Part shown: piece after piece, positions 10,726 through 19,854 of the stretch
Position numbering within the stretch: position 1 is the stretch's first letter
Layout: each line of letters starts with the position of its first letter
DNA from: Terasakiella brassicae
Lineage (GTDB): Bacteria > Pseudomonadota > Alphaproteobacteria > Rhodospirillales > Terasakiellaceae
Assembly (NCBI RefSeq): GCF_014641495.1
Contig: NZ_BMHV01000013.1
Coordinates: forward strand, 1 to 64,000
Reading direction: 5' to 3'
Length of the DNA stretch: 64,000 nucleotides
Notes under the pieces: model-generated
Database searches by the model: none
Told to the model about the DNA's origin: nothing
Seen by the model: only the letters and a program-made list of their open reading frames with translations
Translations under genes and position numbers: made by a program

Positions 10726-10755
10726 AGAACTTCGAATCCCGATTTTGTCTTACGA

Positions 10756-11019
10756 TTAAGCGAGTGCTTTAATGCGTGTAGACAAACGGGACAGCTTGCG
10801 TGCAGCTGTATTTTTGTGCACAACGCCTTTAGAGACGCCACCGTGCAAGGCCGGCATAGCAACTTGAAACGCAGACTGTGCAGCGGCTTTATCGCCAGCT
10901 TCAATCGCAGCTTCTACTTTTTTGATGAAGGTGCGGATACGGCCAACACGTGCAGAGTTTACTGCAGTGCGGCGTGCATTTTGACGGTCGCGTTTTTTTG
11001 CGTTTTGGGTGTTAGCCAT
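10756..11019 (-). CDS. rpsT: 30S ribosomal protein S20
   Basis: S20 binds the 16S rRNA body in the small subunit. The 87-residue protein begins [13 protein letters not shown] and is Lys/Arg-rich and helical throughout, matching the family's usual length. The open frame extends 34 codons further upstream, but that extension does not look like S20, and AGGA lies just upstream of the ATG at 11019. It is transcribed toward dnaA, an arrangement common in alphaproteobacteria, and ends in a strong hairpin. Confidence 0.97.
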   Translation of the reverse strand: MANTQNAKKRDRQNARRTAVNSARVGRIRTFIKKVEAAIEAGDKAAAQSAFQVAMPALHGGVSKGVVHKNTAARKLSRLSTRIKALA

Positions 11020-11202
11020 CACTAGTTCCTGAAAAATCTGATTTCTAAAATCGGTTGGGGGCTTATAAGGAGTTCCCACAACCACGTCAAGACTCAATTG
11101 CAGAAAAGTTACAAACGGCACTTTTCAATGCGAAACCCGCAACCTTTAAAAATGTAAAAGACTGACATCTGTCAAAAGTCGCGGGGTTTATGAGCGATAT
11201 AT

Positions 11203-11236
11203 AAAAAAGCAAACAGCGATTCTTCTGTCTGCTTTT
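11203..11236 (-). terminator. terminator after enoyl-CoA hydratase
   Basis: AAAAGCAGACAG pairs imperfectly with CTGTTTGCTTTT across a short loop, and on the minus strand the stem runs into a T tract. It begins nine bases after the gene's stop. Confidence 0.7.
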
Positions 11237-11244
11237 CTTTATCA

Positions 11245-12021
11245 TTACTTGTTTTGGAAGTTGGGTTGGCGCTTTTCTGCAAAAGCGGACATCCCTTCTT
11301 TGCGGTCTTCCAGGGCAAATGTGGTATGGAACGCACGGCGTTCAAACATAACACCTTCCGCCAAAGTCGTCTCAAATGCCTTATTGACCGATTCTTTTGC
11401 CATCATCACAACGGGTTGAGACAGTTTGGCAATTTTATCCGCCGTTTCCAGTGCATTTTCAAGCAGGTTATCCAGCGGGACAATACGTGTGACCAAGCCG
11501 GAACGTTCGGCTTCTTCTGCGTCCATAATACGGCCTGTCAGGCACATTTCCATCGCTTTGGCCTTGCCAACTGCACGCGTCAAACGTTGCGTACCACCGG
11601 CCCCCGGGATGGTCCCGATTGTGATTTCCGGCTGACCGAATTTGGCGTTATCTGCCGCAATGATAAAATCACACATCATGGCCATTTCACACCCGCCGCC
11701 CAGTGCGTAACCGGCAACAGCGGCAATGACGGGTTTGCGGCACTTGGCCACTTTTTCCCAATCATCTGTAATGAAATCATTGGAATAAACGTCGATAAAA
11801 TCACGTTCAGACATTTCTTTAATATCGGCACCGGCAGCAAAGGCTTTCTCGCTACCTGTCAGGACGATACACCCGATTTCGCTATCTGCCTCAAAGACGT
11901 CCAGCGCAGCGCCCAACTCGTCAATCAACGGCGTACACAACGCGTTCAATGCCTTGGGGCGGTTAAGTGTAATCAGACCGACGCGGCCTTTTTTCTCTGC
12001 GAGAATATGTTCGTAAGCCAT
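11245..12021 (-). CDS. enoyl-CoA hydratase
   Basis: This crotonase-family enzyme hydrates trans-2-enoyl-CoA to 3-hydroxyacyl-CoA in fatty-acid beta-oxidation. The 258 residues contain the oxyanion-hole segments [10 protein letters not shown] and [15 protein letters not shown]. The conserved [19 protein letters not shown] carries the catalytic glutamates. The length fits short-chain hydratases (PaaF/FadB1-like). It stands alone on the minus strand with its own terminator and is separated from the next upstream gene by 30 bp, so it may be the last gene of a mutM-led unit. The exact chain-length preference cannot be read from the sequence. Confidence 0.93.
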   Translation of the reverse strand: MAYEHILAEKKGRVGLITLNRPKALNALCTPLIDELGAALDVFEADSEIGCIVLTGSEKAFAAGADIKEMSERDFIDVYSNDFITDDWEKVAKCRKPVIAAVAGYALGGGCEMAMMCDFIIAADNAKFGQPEITIGTIPGAGGTQRLTRAVGKAKAMEMCLTGRIMDAEEAERSGLVTRIVPLDNLLENALETADKIAKLSQPVVMMAKESVNKAFETTLAEGVMFERRAFHTTFALEDRKEGMSAFAEKRQPNFQNK

Positions 12022-12051
12022 ATTTCCTATCCCTAAATTATTCTGGAACGT

Positions 12052-12432
12052 TTAGTTCCCTCGTTTCGGTGACAATGCAAAATGAACGGTCACATTGTTG
12101 TCCTGCGTGGAGACCGAAATCTTCAAATATTCCCCCTCACGCATAAAAGTACCCCTTGCGATTTGCTTCCATCCCAATGCGGGTAGGCTTTCTTTATAAT
12201 AAGACAACACGGACTTTTTTGTGACATTGCCAACCGCATAAGACTCGACGATACGACCCGATGGCGTGTCGAAATTTACCGTATCCTGCGTTGCTTCCTG
12301 CAAACCTTCCATCAAGGGCACATCCTCAAGAGCCGACAAAAATGTCAGATCCTGTGACAATGCCTGCCTGTTGAAAAGCAACAGAACCGCCAGCAATCCT
12401 ATGCGCAATGCATGTTTCATGTCCAACCTCAT
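12052..12432 (-). CDS. small exported protein of unknown function
   Basis: The 126-residue protein has a basic N-terminus, a hydrophobic core (about residues 9-20) and a likely cleavage after QALSQ, so it should be periplasmic or outer-membrane facing. The mature part is small and mixed alpha/beta, with a YYKESLPALGWK segment resembling small conserved proteins that compare mutated and matured forms of lipid-binding domains; no activity can be assigned. It lies three bases after mutM on the same strand and is probably co-transcribed with it. A second ATG at codon 5 is a possible start. Confidence 0.75.
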   Translation of the reverse strand: MRLDMKHALRIGLLAVLLLFNRQALSQDLTFLSALEDVPLMEGLQEATQDTVNFDTPSGRIVESYAVGNVTKKSVLSYYKESLPALGWKQIARGTFMREGEYLKISVSTQDNNVTVHFALSPKRGN

Positions 12433-12435
12433 ACC

Positions 12436-13263
12436 TTATTGTTGGCACCTCGAACAGTAAAAAGTGGATCGTCCTTGCTGAACCATACGCTGAATGATCT
12501 CGCTTTGGCAATTCAGACAAGTCTCTCCCTCGCGTCCATAGACTTGAAAGGAATGTTGAAAATATCCCAGTTCCCCATCCGTTTGGCGATGATCTTTCAA
12601 AGATGATCCCCCGGCACAAATCGCCTCTTGCAAGACATCTTTAATCACCTTGACCAGTTTTTCAGCCTGTGCACGGCTCAGACTCCCCGCTTTTTTCTGC
12701 GGTGTGATCCCGGCACGAAACAAGGCTTCATTGACATATATATTCCCCAGTCCCGCAATAATGCGTTGATCCATCAAAACCGCCTTCATCGTGGTTTGAC
12801 GTCCTTTCAATCGATCATAAAGTACGTCCCCTTCAAAGGCAGCATCCAACGGTTCCGGCCCTAATTTAGCCAATGACGGATAAAGATCGACCTGCCCGGC
12901 CTGGATCAAATCGACAAAACCAAAACGGCGCGGGTCGCCAAAACGGATACAATGGCGCGAATCGGTTATGAATTCGATATGATCATGTTTATCCGGTTCA
13001 CAAGGATTACCCTCTTCAATTCTGATCCGGCCCGACATCCCCAGATGAATGATAATTGTCTCGCCGCTTTCCAACAAAATCAGGATATATTTGGAACGTT
13101 GGCTCAAGCCTAAAACTTTTTGATTTCGTACACGATCTTCAAAATTTTCAGGCACCGGTGTACGTAAATCCCGCCTACGGACAACCACATCATTGATCGT
13201 TCTGCCTTCCAAGGCGGGCAACAGACCAAGGCGTACTGTTTCGACTTCGGGTAATTCAGGCAA
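12436..13263 (-). CDS. mutM: formamidopyrimidine-DNA glycosylase (Fpg)
   Basis: Fpg removes 8-oxoguanine and formamidopyrimidines and cuts the backbone by beta,delta-elimination. The protein has the PELPEVETV N-terminus, the DNA-binding helix-two-turn-helix (AGLGNIYVNEALFRAGI) and a C-terminal zinc finger with CLNC and CSRC pairs. The longest frame starts at ATG 13275, giving MEKNL before the conserved proline. The catalytic nucleophile of Fpg is the N-terminal proline, so the start must be the TTG at 13261-13263. GGAG at 13270-13273 is well placed for it. The resulting length is 275 residues, normal for the family. Confidence 0.96.
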   Translation of the reverse strand: MPELPEVETVRLGLLPALEGRTINDVVVRRRDLRTPVPENFEDRVRNQKVLGLSQRSKYILILLESGETIIIHLGMSGRIRIEEGNPCEPDKHDHIEFITDSRHCIRFGDPRRFGFVDLIQAGQVDLYPSLAKLGPEPLDAAFEGDVLYDRLKGRQTTMKAVLMDQRIIAGLGNIYVNEALFRAGITPQKKAGSLSRAQAEKLVKVIKDVLQEAICAGGSSLKDHRQTDGELGYFQHSFQVYGREGETCLNCQSEIIQRMVQQGRSTFYCSRCQQ

Positions 13264-13344
13264 ATTCTTCTCCATTAATGCTAGCCTATTGCATGACCTT
13301 AGGCTATTTTCTCGCTCATTCTATATTAAAAGAGAATTTAAGGC

Positions 13345-14103
13345 ATGTCCGATCAAGATACGACACATTTCGGTTTCCGTACGGTAGCCAAGGATGAAAA
13401 AGCGAAGATGGTGCGCGGTGTCTTCGACAGCGTTGCCTCCAGCTACGATATTATGAACGATTTGATGAGCGCCGGCATTCACCGCCTGTGGAAGAATCAA
13501 ATGGTTGATTGGCTCAACCCACAACCGGGATGGAACACCATTGATGTCGGTGGCGGAACAGGTGACATTGCCTTTCGTATTCAGGACCGTTTTACAAAAC
13601 GCGGCGGTCAGGGTCATATTACGGTCACCGATATCAACCATGAAATGTTGAAGGTTGGGCGGCGTCGCGCCGTCGATGCCCATCGGCTTGAAGGACTGAG
13701 CTGGCTATGTGGCAATGCCGAACAACTGCCCGTGCCCGACAATTCAATGGATGCCTACACCATTGCTTTTTGTATTCGCAACGTGACAGACATTCCCGCA
13801 GCCTTACGCGATGCCCAGCGTATTCTAAAACCGGGCGGGCGTTTCATGTGTCTTGAATTTTCTCAGGTGGTTATGCCGGTTCTGGATAAAATTTACGACC
13901 TCTATTCCTTTAAACTGCTGCCTGAAATCGGGGCGGTTGTTGCCAAGGATCGCGATTCCTATCAATATCTGGCCGAAAGTATTCGCAAATTTCCACCACA
14001 GGAAACCTTTGCGCAAATGATCCGCGATGCCGGTTTCGATCAGGTGAAATACCGCAACCTTACCGGCGGTATTGCCGCCATTCATTCAGGCTGGAAGATT
14101 TGA
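13345..14103 (+). CDS. ubiE: ubiquinone/menaquinone C-methyltransferase UbiE
   Basis: UbiE is the SAM-dependent C-methyltransferase of ubiquinone biosynthesis. The 252 residues contain the SAM-binding motif [11 protein letters not shown], the family signature around [20 protein letters not shown], and the C-terminal [17 protein letters not shown]. The start is supported by an AAGG upstream. The stop overlaps the ubiB start in TGATG, so the two are translationally coupled. The gene is divergent from mutM across an 80-bp spacer. Confidence 0.97.
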   Translation: MSDQDTTHFGFRTVAKDEKAKMVRGVFDSVASSYDIMNDLMSAGIHRLWKNQMVDWLNPQPGWNTIDVGGGTGDIAFRIQDRFTKRGGQGHITVTDINHEMLKVGRRRAVDAHRLEGLSWLCGNAEQLPVPDNSMDAYTIAFCIRNVTDIPAALRDAQRILKPGGRFMCLEFSQVVMPVLDKIYDLYSFKLLPEIGAVVAKDRDSYQYLAESIRKFPPQETFAQMIRDAGFDQVKYRNLTGGIAAIHSGWKI

Positions 14104-15644
14104 TGTTTCGGTCCCTCACTATTTTGAAACGTCTGATGAGCGTGGCTCTCACGCTGGCGCGCTATGATGTTTTGTTCCTGTTTGAACAATTGGGCATTGC
14201 CCCGGTCATCGTCTTTATGGCCCGTTTGGTTCCGGTTGGACGTGTGCGCGGGATCAAACAGATGCGCCCCGGTCAACGCCTTGCCCGCGCCTTGCATGAT
14301 TTGGGACCGACCGCCATTAAACTGGGGCAGGCTCTGTCCACACGCCCTGATGTCATGGGGGATGAAATTGCCGACGATCTGACCGAACTGCAAGATCGCC
14401 TGCCGCCGTTTTCCGGCAAAGAGGCCCGACGCATTATTGAAGAAGATCTTGGCGGTCCTGTCGAAAAATTCTTCAGTGAATTTGACGATGAAGCGGTTGC
14501 CGCAGCCTCCATCGCACAAGTTCATTTTGCAAAAACCATTGAGGGTGAAGAAGTCGCCGTCAAAGTTTTGCGTCCCAACATTCGCCGCGATTTCAAGGCT
14601 GACTTCCACCTGATGAGCACAATAGCCCAGTGGGTAGAACGCGCCCGCCCTGACCTGATGCGCCTTAAATTGGTCGAATCTGTTCAGGCCTTGGAAGATA
14701 CCGTGCGTTTTGAAATGGACTTGCGATTTGAAGCCGCTGCCGCTGATGAAATGCGCGAAAACTTCAAAGATGACGACTATTTCTATATCCCGGAAGTCAA
14801 ATGGCCCTATTGCGCCAAACGCGTCATGGTGCTGGAACGTATTCACGGCCTGAATGTGGACGAAATCGACGAACTGAACAAAGCCGGACATAATCCCAAC
14901 GATATTCTGGAAAAAGCCTCTATGGCCTTTTTCAACATGGTGTTCCGTGACGGTTTCTTCCATGCCGACCTGCACCCCGGTAACATGTTCGTCCTGAATG
15001 ACGGGCGCTTGGCGGCAGTTGATTTTGGCATCACCGGACGTTTGGATCATGCAACGCAACGCCATTTGGGTGAATTGCTGCTTTCCTTTATCACACGCGA
15101 TTACAAACGGGCCGCCGAAGTCCATTTCGAGGCAGGCTGGGTTCCCATGAACCAATCGGTGGAACTTTTCACCCAAGCCGCCCGCTCAATCGCCGAACCC
15201 ATTATGGGTTTACCGCAAAATGAAATTTCGATGGCCCGCCTGCTGGCACAATTGTTTGAAGTCACCGAATATTTCGCAATGGAAACCCAGCCGCAATTAA
15301 TTCAGTTGCAAAAAACCATGCTGATTGCCGAAGGCGTGGGGCGCAACCTGAACCCCAATGTCAATATGTGGTTTTTGGCCGAACCGTTTATCGAACGCTG
15401 GATGCGTGACAACCTCGGTCCGCAAGCCCGCGTTAAAGCGGTTGCCACCGAAACCCGCGATACCTTGCTGCGCCTGCCCCGTATCATCGCCAATATCGAA
15501 GAACGATTGGACGATATCGGTAAAAACGGTTTGAAACTGGATACCGGCAAACGCCCCGGTGTGCGACATACCGGGTTTAATTGGATGGGGTGGGTCATTG
15601 CCCTTGGTCTCGCGGCGGCTTTGATCGTCGAATATCTGGATTAA
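14103..15644 (+). CDS. ubiB: ubiquinone biosynthesis kinase-like protein UbiB
   Basis: UbiB is a membrane-bound ABC1/ADCK-type atypical kinase or ATPase needed for ubiquinone formation. The family KxGQ motif is present in KLGQALSTRPD. The kinase-like lobe has VAVKVLRP, FHADLHPGNMFV and AAVDFGITGRLD. A C-terminal membrane helix follows (about residues 490-508). The ATG overlaps the ubiE stop; a TTG three bases earlier is a less likely start. The 513 residues fit the family. Confidence 0.96.
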   Translation: MFRSLTILKRLMSVALTLARYDVLFLFEQLGIAPVIVFMARLVPVGRVRGIKQMRPGQRLARALHDLGPTAIKLGQALSTRPDVMGDEIADDLTELQDRLPPFSGKEARRIIEEDLGGPVEKFFSEFDDEAVAAASIAQVHFAKTIEGEEVAVKVLRPNIRRDFKADFHLMSTIAQWVERARPDLMRLKLVESVQALEDTVRFEMDLRFEAAAADEMRENFKDDDYFYIPEVKWPYCAKRVMVLERIHGLNVDEIDELNKAGHNPNDILEKASMAFFNMVFRDGFFHADLHPGNMFVLNDGRLAAVDFGITGRLDHATQRHLGELLLSFITRDYKRAAEVHFEAGWVPMNQSVELFTQAARSIAEPIMGLPQNEISMARLLAQLFEVTEYFAMETQPQLIQLQKTMLIAEGVGRNLNPNVNMWFLAEPFIERWMRDNLGPQARVKAVATETRDTLLRLPRIIANIEERLDDIGKNGLKLDTGKRPGVRHTGFNWMGWVIALGLAAALIVEYLD

Positions 15645-15649
15645 ACCCC

Positions 15650-16384
15650 ATGAATGCGCTTTTTGACCTCAGCGGCAAAACTGCCCTCGTGACCGGGGCA
15701 AGCCGGGGATTGGGGTTCGAAATGGCAAAAGCATTATGCGAAGCCGGGGCAACTGTCTATTTCAATGGTCGCACTCAGACCACATTGGAAACCGCAATCC
15801 AGAACATCCCGAATGCCAAAGCCTCAGCCTTCGACATCACAGACAGCTCTGCTATTGCCCCAATTCTGTCCGACCTCGGCCCCTTGGATATTCTGGTGAA
15901 TAATGCCGGGGGACGGGATCGTCGGAACGTGGATGAGTTTGATCTGGGCGATGTGCGTAAATTGCTCGACAGCAACCTTGTCGCCCCTTTTGAACTCAGC
16001 CGACAAGTTGCGCGTCATATGCCTGTCGGCGGACGGATTATCAATGTGACCTCCATCGCCGGGGATATCGCACGCGCAGGCGATGCCATTTATACCGCCA
16101 GCAAAGCGGGACTGACCGGATTGACCCGCGCATTGGCGGCAGAACTTGGCCCGCGTGGCATCAACGTCAATGCCATTGCCCCCGGTTTTTTTGCCACCAA
16201 AGCCAATCAGTCTATGGTTGAGGATGAAACGATCGCCGCCTTTTTAAAAATGCGAACATCCCTTCAACGATGGGGCACCCCCGAAGAGATCGCAGGCGCC
16301 TGCCTTTTCCTCGCATCTGCAGCATCTTCTTATGTAACCGGGCAGGTTTTGACTGTTGACGGTGGGTTACGGGCTCATTTTTAA
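15650..16384 (+). CDS. short-chain dehydrogenase/reductase
   Basis: This is a classical NAD(P)-dependent SDR of 244 residues. It shows the cofactor motif TGASRGLG, the NNAGG structural motif, the catalytic Ser in VTSIAG and Tyr-Lys in YTASKAG. The nearest named relatives by eye are gluconate 5-dehydrogenase and 3-oxoacyl-ACP reductase; the substrate is unknown. The frame is open further upstream inside ubiB, but ATG at 15650, six bases after the ubiB stop, gives the normal N-terminus. Position after ubiB suggests co-transcription, not necessarily a quinone role. Confidence 0.9.
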   Translation: MNALFDLSGKTALVTGASRGLGFEMAKALCEAGATVYFNGRTQTTLETAIQNIPNAKASAFDITDSSAIAPILSDLGPLDILVNNAGGRDRRNVDEFDLGDVRKLLDSNLVAPFELSRQVARHMPVGGRIINVTSIAGDIARAGDAIYTASKAGLTGLTRALAAELGPRGINVNAIAPGFFATKANQSMVEDETIAAFLKMRTSLQRWGTPEEIAGACLFLASAASSYVTGQVLTVDGGLRAHF

Positions 16385-16515
16385 TTATAATATATACAAT
16401 TAAATCATATAGTTATTCTTTTTTGTTGAATAACCCTACATATTTCCTTGCGCCATTACGTCCTTGTGACTAGGTTATGTACAAATTTTGCGCGTAATTC
16501 GCATGGGAACACATC

Positions 16516-17721
16516 GTGTATAAGAACAAAAGCATACTCCTGATCGTTACTGGTGGAATCGCCGCTTATAAAACGCCAGAACTGGTTCGCCGACTGCGCG
16601 AACAACACATCGACGTACGTTGTATCCTGACCCGTGCCGCCAAGGAATTTGTGACTCCTTTGGCATTGGCCGCTGTTTCCAACGATAAAGTCTATGAAGA
16701 GCTGTTCGATCTGGATGAAGAATCGGAAATGGGTCATATCCAGCTTTCGCGTAGCGCCGATTTGGTCGTCGTTGCCCCGGCAACCGCTGACATAATGGCA
16801 AAAGCCGCACAGGGTCTGGCCAATGATCTGGCCTCCACAACGCTGCTGGCAACGGACAAACCTGTCCTGATGGCCCCGGCCATGAATGTGCGTATGTGGG
16901 ATCATCCGGCGACACAGGCAAACGTGGACACTTTAACCGGACGCGGTGTGGAAATGATCGGCCCTGATGAAGGTGATATGGCCTGTGGGGAATATGGTCT
17001 GGGTCGCATGGTGGATCCGCTGGACATCGTTGCGGCCGTAAAACGCCGCCTGTTCAAGACGGGTCCCCTTTTCGGTAAAAAAGCCATTGTAACCTCCGGT
17101 CCAACCCATGAACCGATTGATCCGGTACGCTACATTGCCAATCGTTCCTCCGGTAAACAAGGCCATGCCATTGCTGCAGAACTGGCAAAACTGGGCTGTG
17201 AAGTCACCCTTGTCAGCGGACCAACCCGCCTTGAAGCCCCCAATGGGGTCAAGCTGGTCGAGATCGAGTCCGCACGCGATATGCTCGTCGCCTGCCAGAA
17301 CGCCCTGCCTGCCGATATTGCGGTTTGCGCCGCCGCCGTTGCCGATTGGCGGGTGGATAACGAAGCCGGTCAAAAGCTGAAAAAGGACGGATCGGGCCAA
17401 ATTCCCGAACTGAAGCTCACAGAAAACCCGGATATTTTAGCCACCCTGTCCCAAGCCGGCGATCAACGCCCCAAACTGGTTGTCGGGTTTGCCGCCGAAA
17501 CACAAAATATTCGTGAATACGCAAGTGCTAAACGGATACGCAAACAATGTGACTGGATCGTTGCCAATGATGTCTCCCCATCTACAGGGACATTTGGTGG
17601 AAATGAAAATAAGGTCCACGTCATTGCGAGAAATCAATGCGAAGACTGGCCAACTCTGTCTAAAAAAGAGGTAGCCAAACGTCTTGCCGCAAAAATTGCA
17701 GATTATTTGAAAGAAGATTAA
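16516..17721 (+). CDS. coaBC: phosphopantothenoylcysteine decarboxylase/synthase
   Basis: CoaBC joins cysteine to 4'-phosphopantothenate and decarboxylates the product in coenzyme A synthesis. The N-terminal flavoprotein (CoaC) half shows TGGIAAYK, the PAMNVRMW motif and the catalytic cysteine in [10 protein letters not shown]. The C-terminal CoaB half begins at [20 protein letters not shown], given here as its first 20 residues, and has the later KLKKDG lysine motif. The start is GTG at 16516 with a weak GGGA upstream. The 131-bp gap before it is AT-rich without a clear promoter. It is followed after three bases by dut. Confidence 0.96.
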   Translation: MYKNKSILLIVTGGIAAYKTPELVRRLREQHIDVRCILTRAAKEFVTPLALAAVSNDKVYEELFDLDEESEMGHIQLSRSADLVVVAPATADIMAKAAQGLANDLASTTLLATDKPVLMAPAMNVRMWDHPATQANVDTLTGRGVEMIGPDEGDMACGEYGLGRMVDPLDIVAAVKRRLFKTGPLFGKKAIVTSGPTHEPIDPVRYIANRSSGKQGHAIAAELAKLGCEVTLVSGPTRLEAPNGVKLVEIESARDMLVACQNALPADIAVCAAAVADWRVDNEAGQKLKKDGSGQIPELKLTENPDILATLSQAGDQRPKLVVGFAAETQNIREYASAKRIRKQCDWIVANDVSPSTGTFGGNENKVHVIARNQCEDWPTLSKKEVAKRLAAKIADYLKED

Positions 17722-17724
17722 CAA

Positions 17725-18186
17725 ATGGATCATGTAGTAAAGGTCAATGTCGTTCAGCTTCCTCATGGCGCCGACTTGGCCCTGCCCCATTACGCAACCG
17801 AACATGCTGCCGGTATGGACCTTTTGGCTGCCATTGACGACACGCTGATTTTGCCGGTTGGGAAACGCGCAATTGTGCCCACCGGCCTCAGTATCGCCCT
17901 TCCCGCAGGGTACGAGGCTCAAGTACGACCGCGTTCCGGCCTTGCCGCCAAAAACGGGGTCACGGTTGCCAACGCGCCCGGCACAATTGATGCCGATTAT
18001 CGTGGTGAGGTCGGCGTTATTTTAATCAATCTAGGGGATGACGATTTTGTCATAGAGCGCGGTATGCGTATTGCACAAATGGTCGTCGCACCCGTTACCG
18101 CCATTACATGGGAGAAAACCGACACACTTCCCGACACACAAAGAGGAAGCGGCGGTTTTGGCTCTACGGGGCTGAACAACAAATAA
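17725..18186 (+). CDS. dut: dUTP diphosphatase
   Basis: This trimeric enzyme hydrolyses dUTP to dUMP, keeping uracil out of DNA and feeding thymidylate synthesis. All five Dut motifs are seen in 153 residues: [32 protein letters not shown] and the C-terminal GSGGFGSTG arm. The coaBC-dut order is widely conserved. The short spacing suggests one transcript, which may continue 28 bp further into the Rrf2 gene. Confidence 0.97.
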   Translation: MDHVVKVNVVQLPHGADLALPHYATEHAAGMDLLAAIDDTLILPVGKRAIVPTGLSIALPAGYEAQVRPRSGLAAKNGVTVANAPGTIDADYRGEVGVILINLGDDDFVIERGMRIAQMVVAPVTAITWEKTDTLPDTQRGSGGFGSTGLNNK

Positions 18187-18214
18187 ACTATAATATTTAA
18201 GCGGAAAAAGTAGG

Positions 18215-18670
18215 ATGTTACGTTTGTCTAAGAAAATGTTATTTGCGATCGAGGCTGTATTGGATATCGCCTACCACAGCGGTGGTCAGCCGGTCCAAAG
18301 CCGGGAAATTACCCGCCGTCAGGGTATTCCACGGCGTTATTTGGAACAAGGCCTGCAGCAACTGGTCCGTGAAGGAATTCTGGTTGGCGTACGTGGCCCA
18401 CGTGGCGGATACCGTCTCGCCCGGGAACGCCGCCGGATCACGGTTGGTGAAATTGTTCGTATCGTTCGAAAGATGGAAACGGCGGACGATCCCCTCAATG
18501 ATCCCGCAGGTTCCGAACTCGGCCACAAGGTTGTGCGTCCGGTCTGGATGGAAATGCAGGAAGAACTGATGAAACAACTGGATGAAGTCAGTATTGATGA
18601 CCTGTGTACACGCGCAAACCTCGCCGGGCTTGTGAGCGAAGGCCGTCAAAATTTGGACTTCACCATCTGA
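18215..18670 (+). CDS. Rrf2-family transcriptional regulator (CymR-like)
   Basis: This 151-residue protein has the Rrf2 winged helix-turn-helix (MLFAIEAVLDIAYHSGG, then IPRRYLEQGLQQLVREGIL and the GPRGGYRLAR wing) and a dimerisation helix. Only one cysteine is present, in DDLCTRA, so the three-cysteine iron-sulfur cluster of IscR/NsrR types is absent. That, together with cysK 130 bp downstream on the same strand, favours a CymR-like role in cysteine metabolism. In that model the CysK enzyme or its substrate state would tune DNA binding. This role is inferred from context, not shown. Confidence 0.88.
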   Translation: MLRLSKKMLFAIEAVLDIAYHSGGQPVQSREITRRQGIPRRYLEQGLQQLVREGILVGVRGPRGGYRLARERRRITVGEIVRIVRKMETADDPLNDPAGSELGHKVVRPVWMEMQEELMKQLDEVSIDDLCTRANLAGLVSEGRQNLDFTI

Positions 18671-18737
18671 TTATTCAATACACATAATTATTTTGTGATA
18701 CTGGTAATTTTACAGTTTAAAACTATCTTTGAGTTGA

Positions 18738-18749
18738 CAAGCCCGCTTG
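18738..18749. promoter_or_regulatory. short dyad in cysK promoter region
   Basis: CAAGCCCGCTTG has five-base arms around two bases and partly overlaps a TTGACA at 18734-18739 that could be a -35 element for cysK. It is a possible operator for the adjacent Rrf2 protein. The match to known Rrf2 sites was not tested. Confidence 0.3.
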
Positions 18750-18800
18750 CCAACACCATACATTTAGATAGTGGAATATAACCGAACAAAGAGAGTCAAC

Positions 18801-19778
18801 ATGTCTGAGCAATTCGCATCCGATGCCCCGACCCGTGGTAAAATCTACGATAGCATTATCGATACCATTGGTGCTACGCCGCTGGTGAAACTGTCCGGTC
18901 TCGCCAAAGCCCATAACGTCAAGGCAAATATCCTCGGCAAATGTGAGTTCTTCAACCCGTTGAACTCGGTCAAAGACCGGATCGGTTTTGCCATGATCGA
19001 AGCGGCAGAGGCCGCAGGTAAAATCAAGGAAGGGACTGTTCTGGTTGAACCAACGTCTGGGAACACGGGTATTGCGCTGGCGTTTGTATGTGCCTCTCGC
19101 GGGTACCGTTTGATCCTGACCATGCCGGAAAGCATGTCCAAAGAACGCCGCAAAATGTTGGCCCTTCTGGGGGCGGAGCTGGAACTGACACCGGCCGCAA
19201 AAGGCATGTCCGGTGCCATTGCCCGCGCAGAAGAACTGGTCAAGGAATTGCCCGATGCCTTCATGCCGCAACAATTTAAAAACGCGGCAAACCCGGCTAT
19301 TCATAAACGCACAACCGCCCATGAAATCTGGACGGATACGGATGGCAAAGTTGACGTTCTGGTCTCAGGTGTCGGTACAGGCGGAACCATCACCGGAACC
19401 GGTGCAGCCTTAAAAGAGAAAAACCCGAATATCAAACTGGTTGCTGTTGAGCCCGAAGACAGCCCGGTTTTATCCGGTGGCGTGCCCGGTCCGCACAAAA
19501 TTCAAGGGATTGGCGCAGGCTTTATCCCCGATATCCTTAATACCGGACTGATTGACGAGATCTTGAAAATTGGCAACGAAACCGCTTTTCAAATCGCGCG
19601 CGAAGTCGCTGCAACAGACGGCGTTCCCGTTGGCATTTCTTCCGGCGCAGCCCTTGCGGCTGCCTTGGAACTGGGTCAACGTGACGATATGGTCGGTAAA
19701 AACATCGTGGTTATTCTGCCGTCCTTTGCAGAACGTTACCTCTCTACTGCTTTGTTTGACGGTATCGTCGGCGACTAA
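18801..19778 (+). CDS. cysK: cysteine synthase A
   Basis: CysK is the PLP-dependent O-acetylserine sulfhydrylase that makes cysteine from O-acetylserine and sulfide. The 325 residues hold the PLP lysine in [15 protein letters not shown], the substrate loop [12 protein letters not shown], the phosphate-binding [12 protein letters not shown] and the late [10 protein letters not shown]. The frame is open from a GTG at 18771, but ATG at 18801 preceded by AGAG is the likely start. A shared hairpin terminator follows. Confidence 0.96.
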   Translation: MSEQFASDAPTRGKIYDSIIDTIGATPLVKLSGLAKAHNVKANILGKCEFFNPLNSVKDRIGFAMIEAAEAAGKIKEGTVLVEPTSGNTGIALAFVCASRGYRLILTMPESMSKERRKMLALLGAELELTPAAKGMSGAIARAEELVKELPDAFMPQQFKNAANPAIHKRTTAHEIWTDTDGKVDVLVSGVGTGGTITGTGAALKEKNPNIKLVAVEPEDSPVLSGGVPGPHKIQGIGAGFIPDILNTGLIDEILKIGNETAFQIAREVAATDGVPVGISSGAALAAALELGQRDDMVGKNIVVILPSFAERYLSTALFDGIVGD

Positions 19779-19797
19779 TCAAAACGCCCACAAACAT

Positions 19798-19833
19798 AAA
19801 AAGGCCCGTCTCATATATGGGACGGGCCTTTTT
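19798..19833. terminator. bidirectional terminator between cysK and cyclase gene
   Basis: AAAAAGGCCCGTC pairs with GACGGGCCTTTTT around a ten-base loop. A/T tracts on both sides let it end cysK and the converging adenylate cyclase gene. Confidence 0.9.
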
Positions 19834-19854
19834 GCTGGGAAACGTTGCTACACT

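Noticed and set aside
11020-11121. N-terminal extension of rpsT
   Set aside because: S20 proteins start at MANTQ and the Shine-Dalgarno is just upstream of that ATG.
14082-15176. 364-codon minus-strand frame opposite ubiB
   Set aside because: Long only because of base composition in a conserved gene; the plus-strand UbiB motifs are unmistakable.
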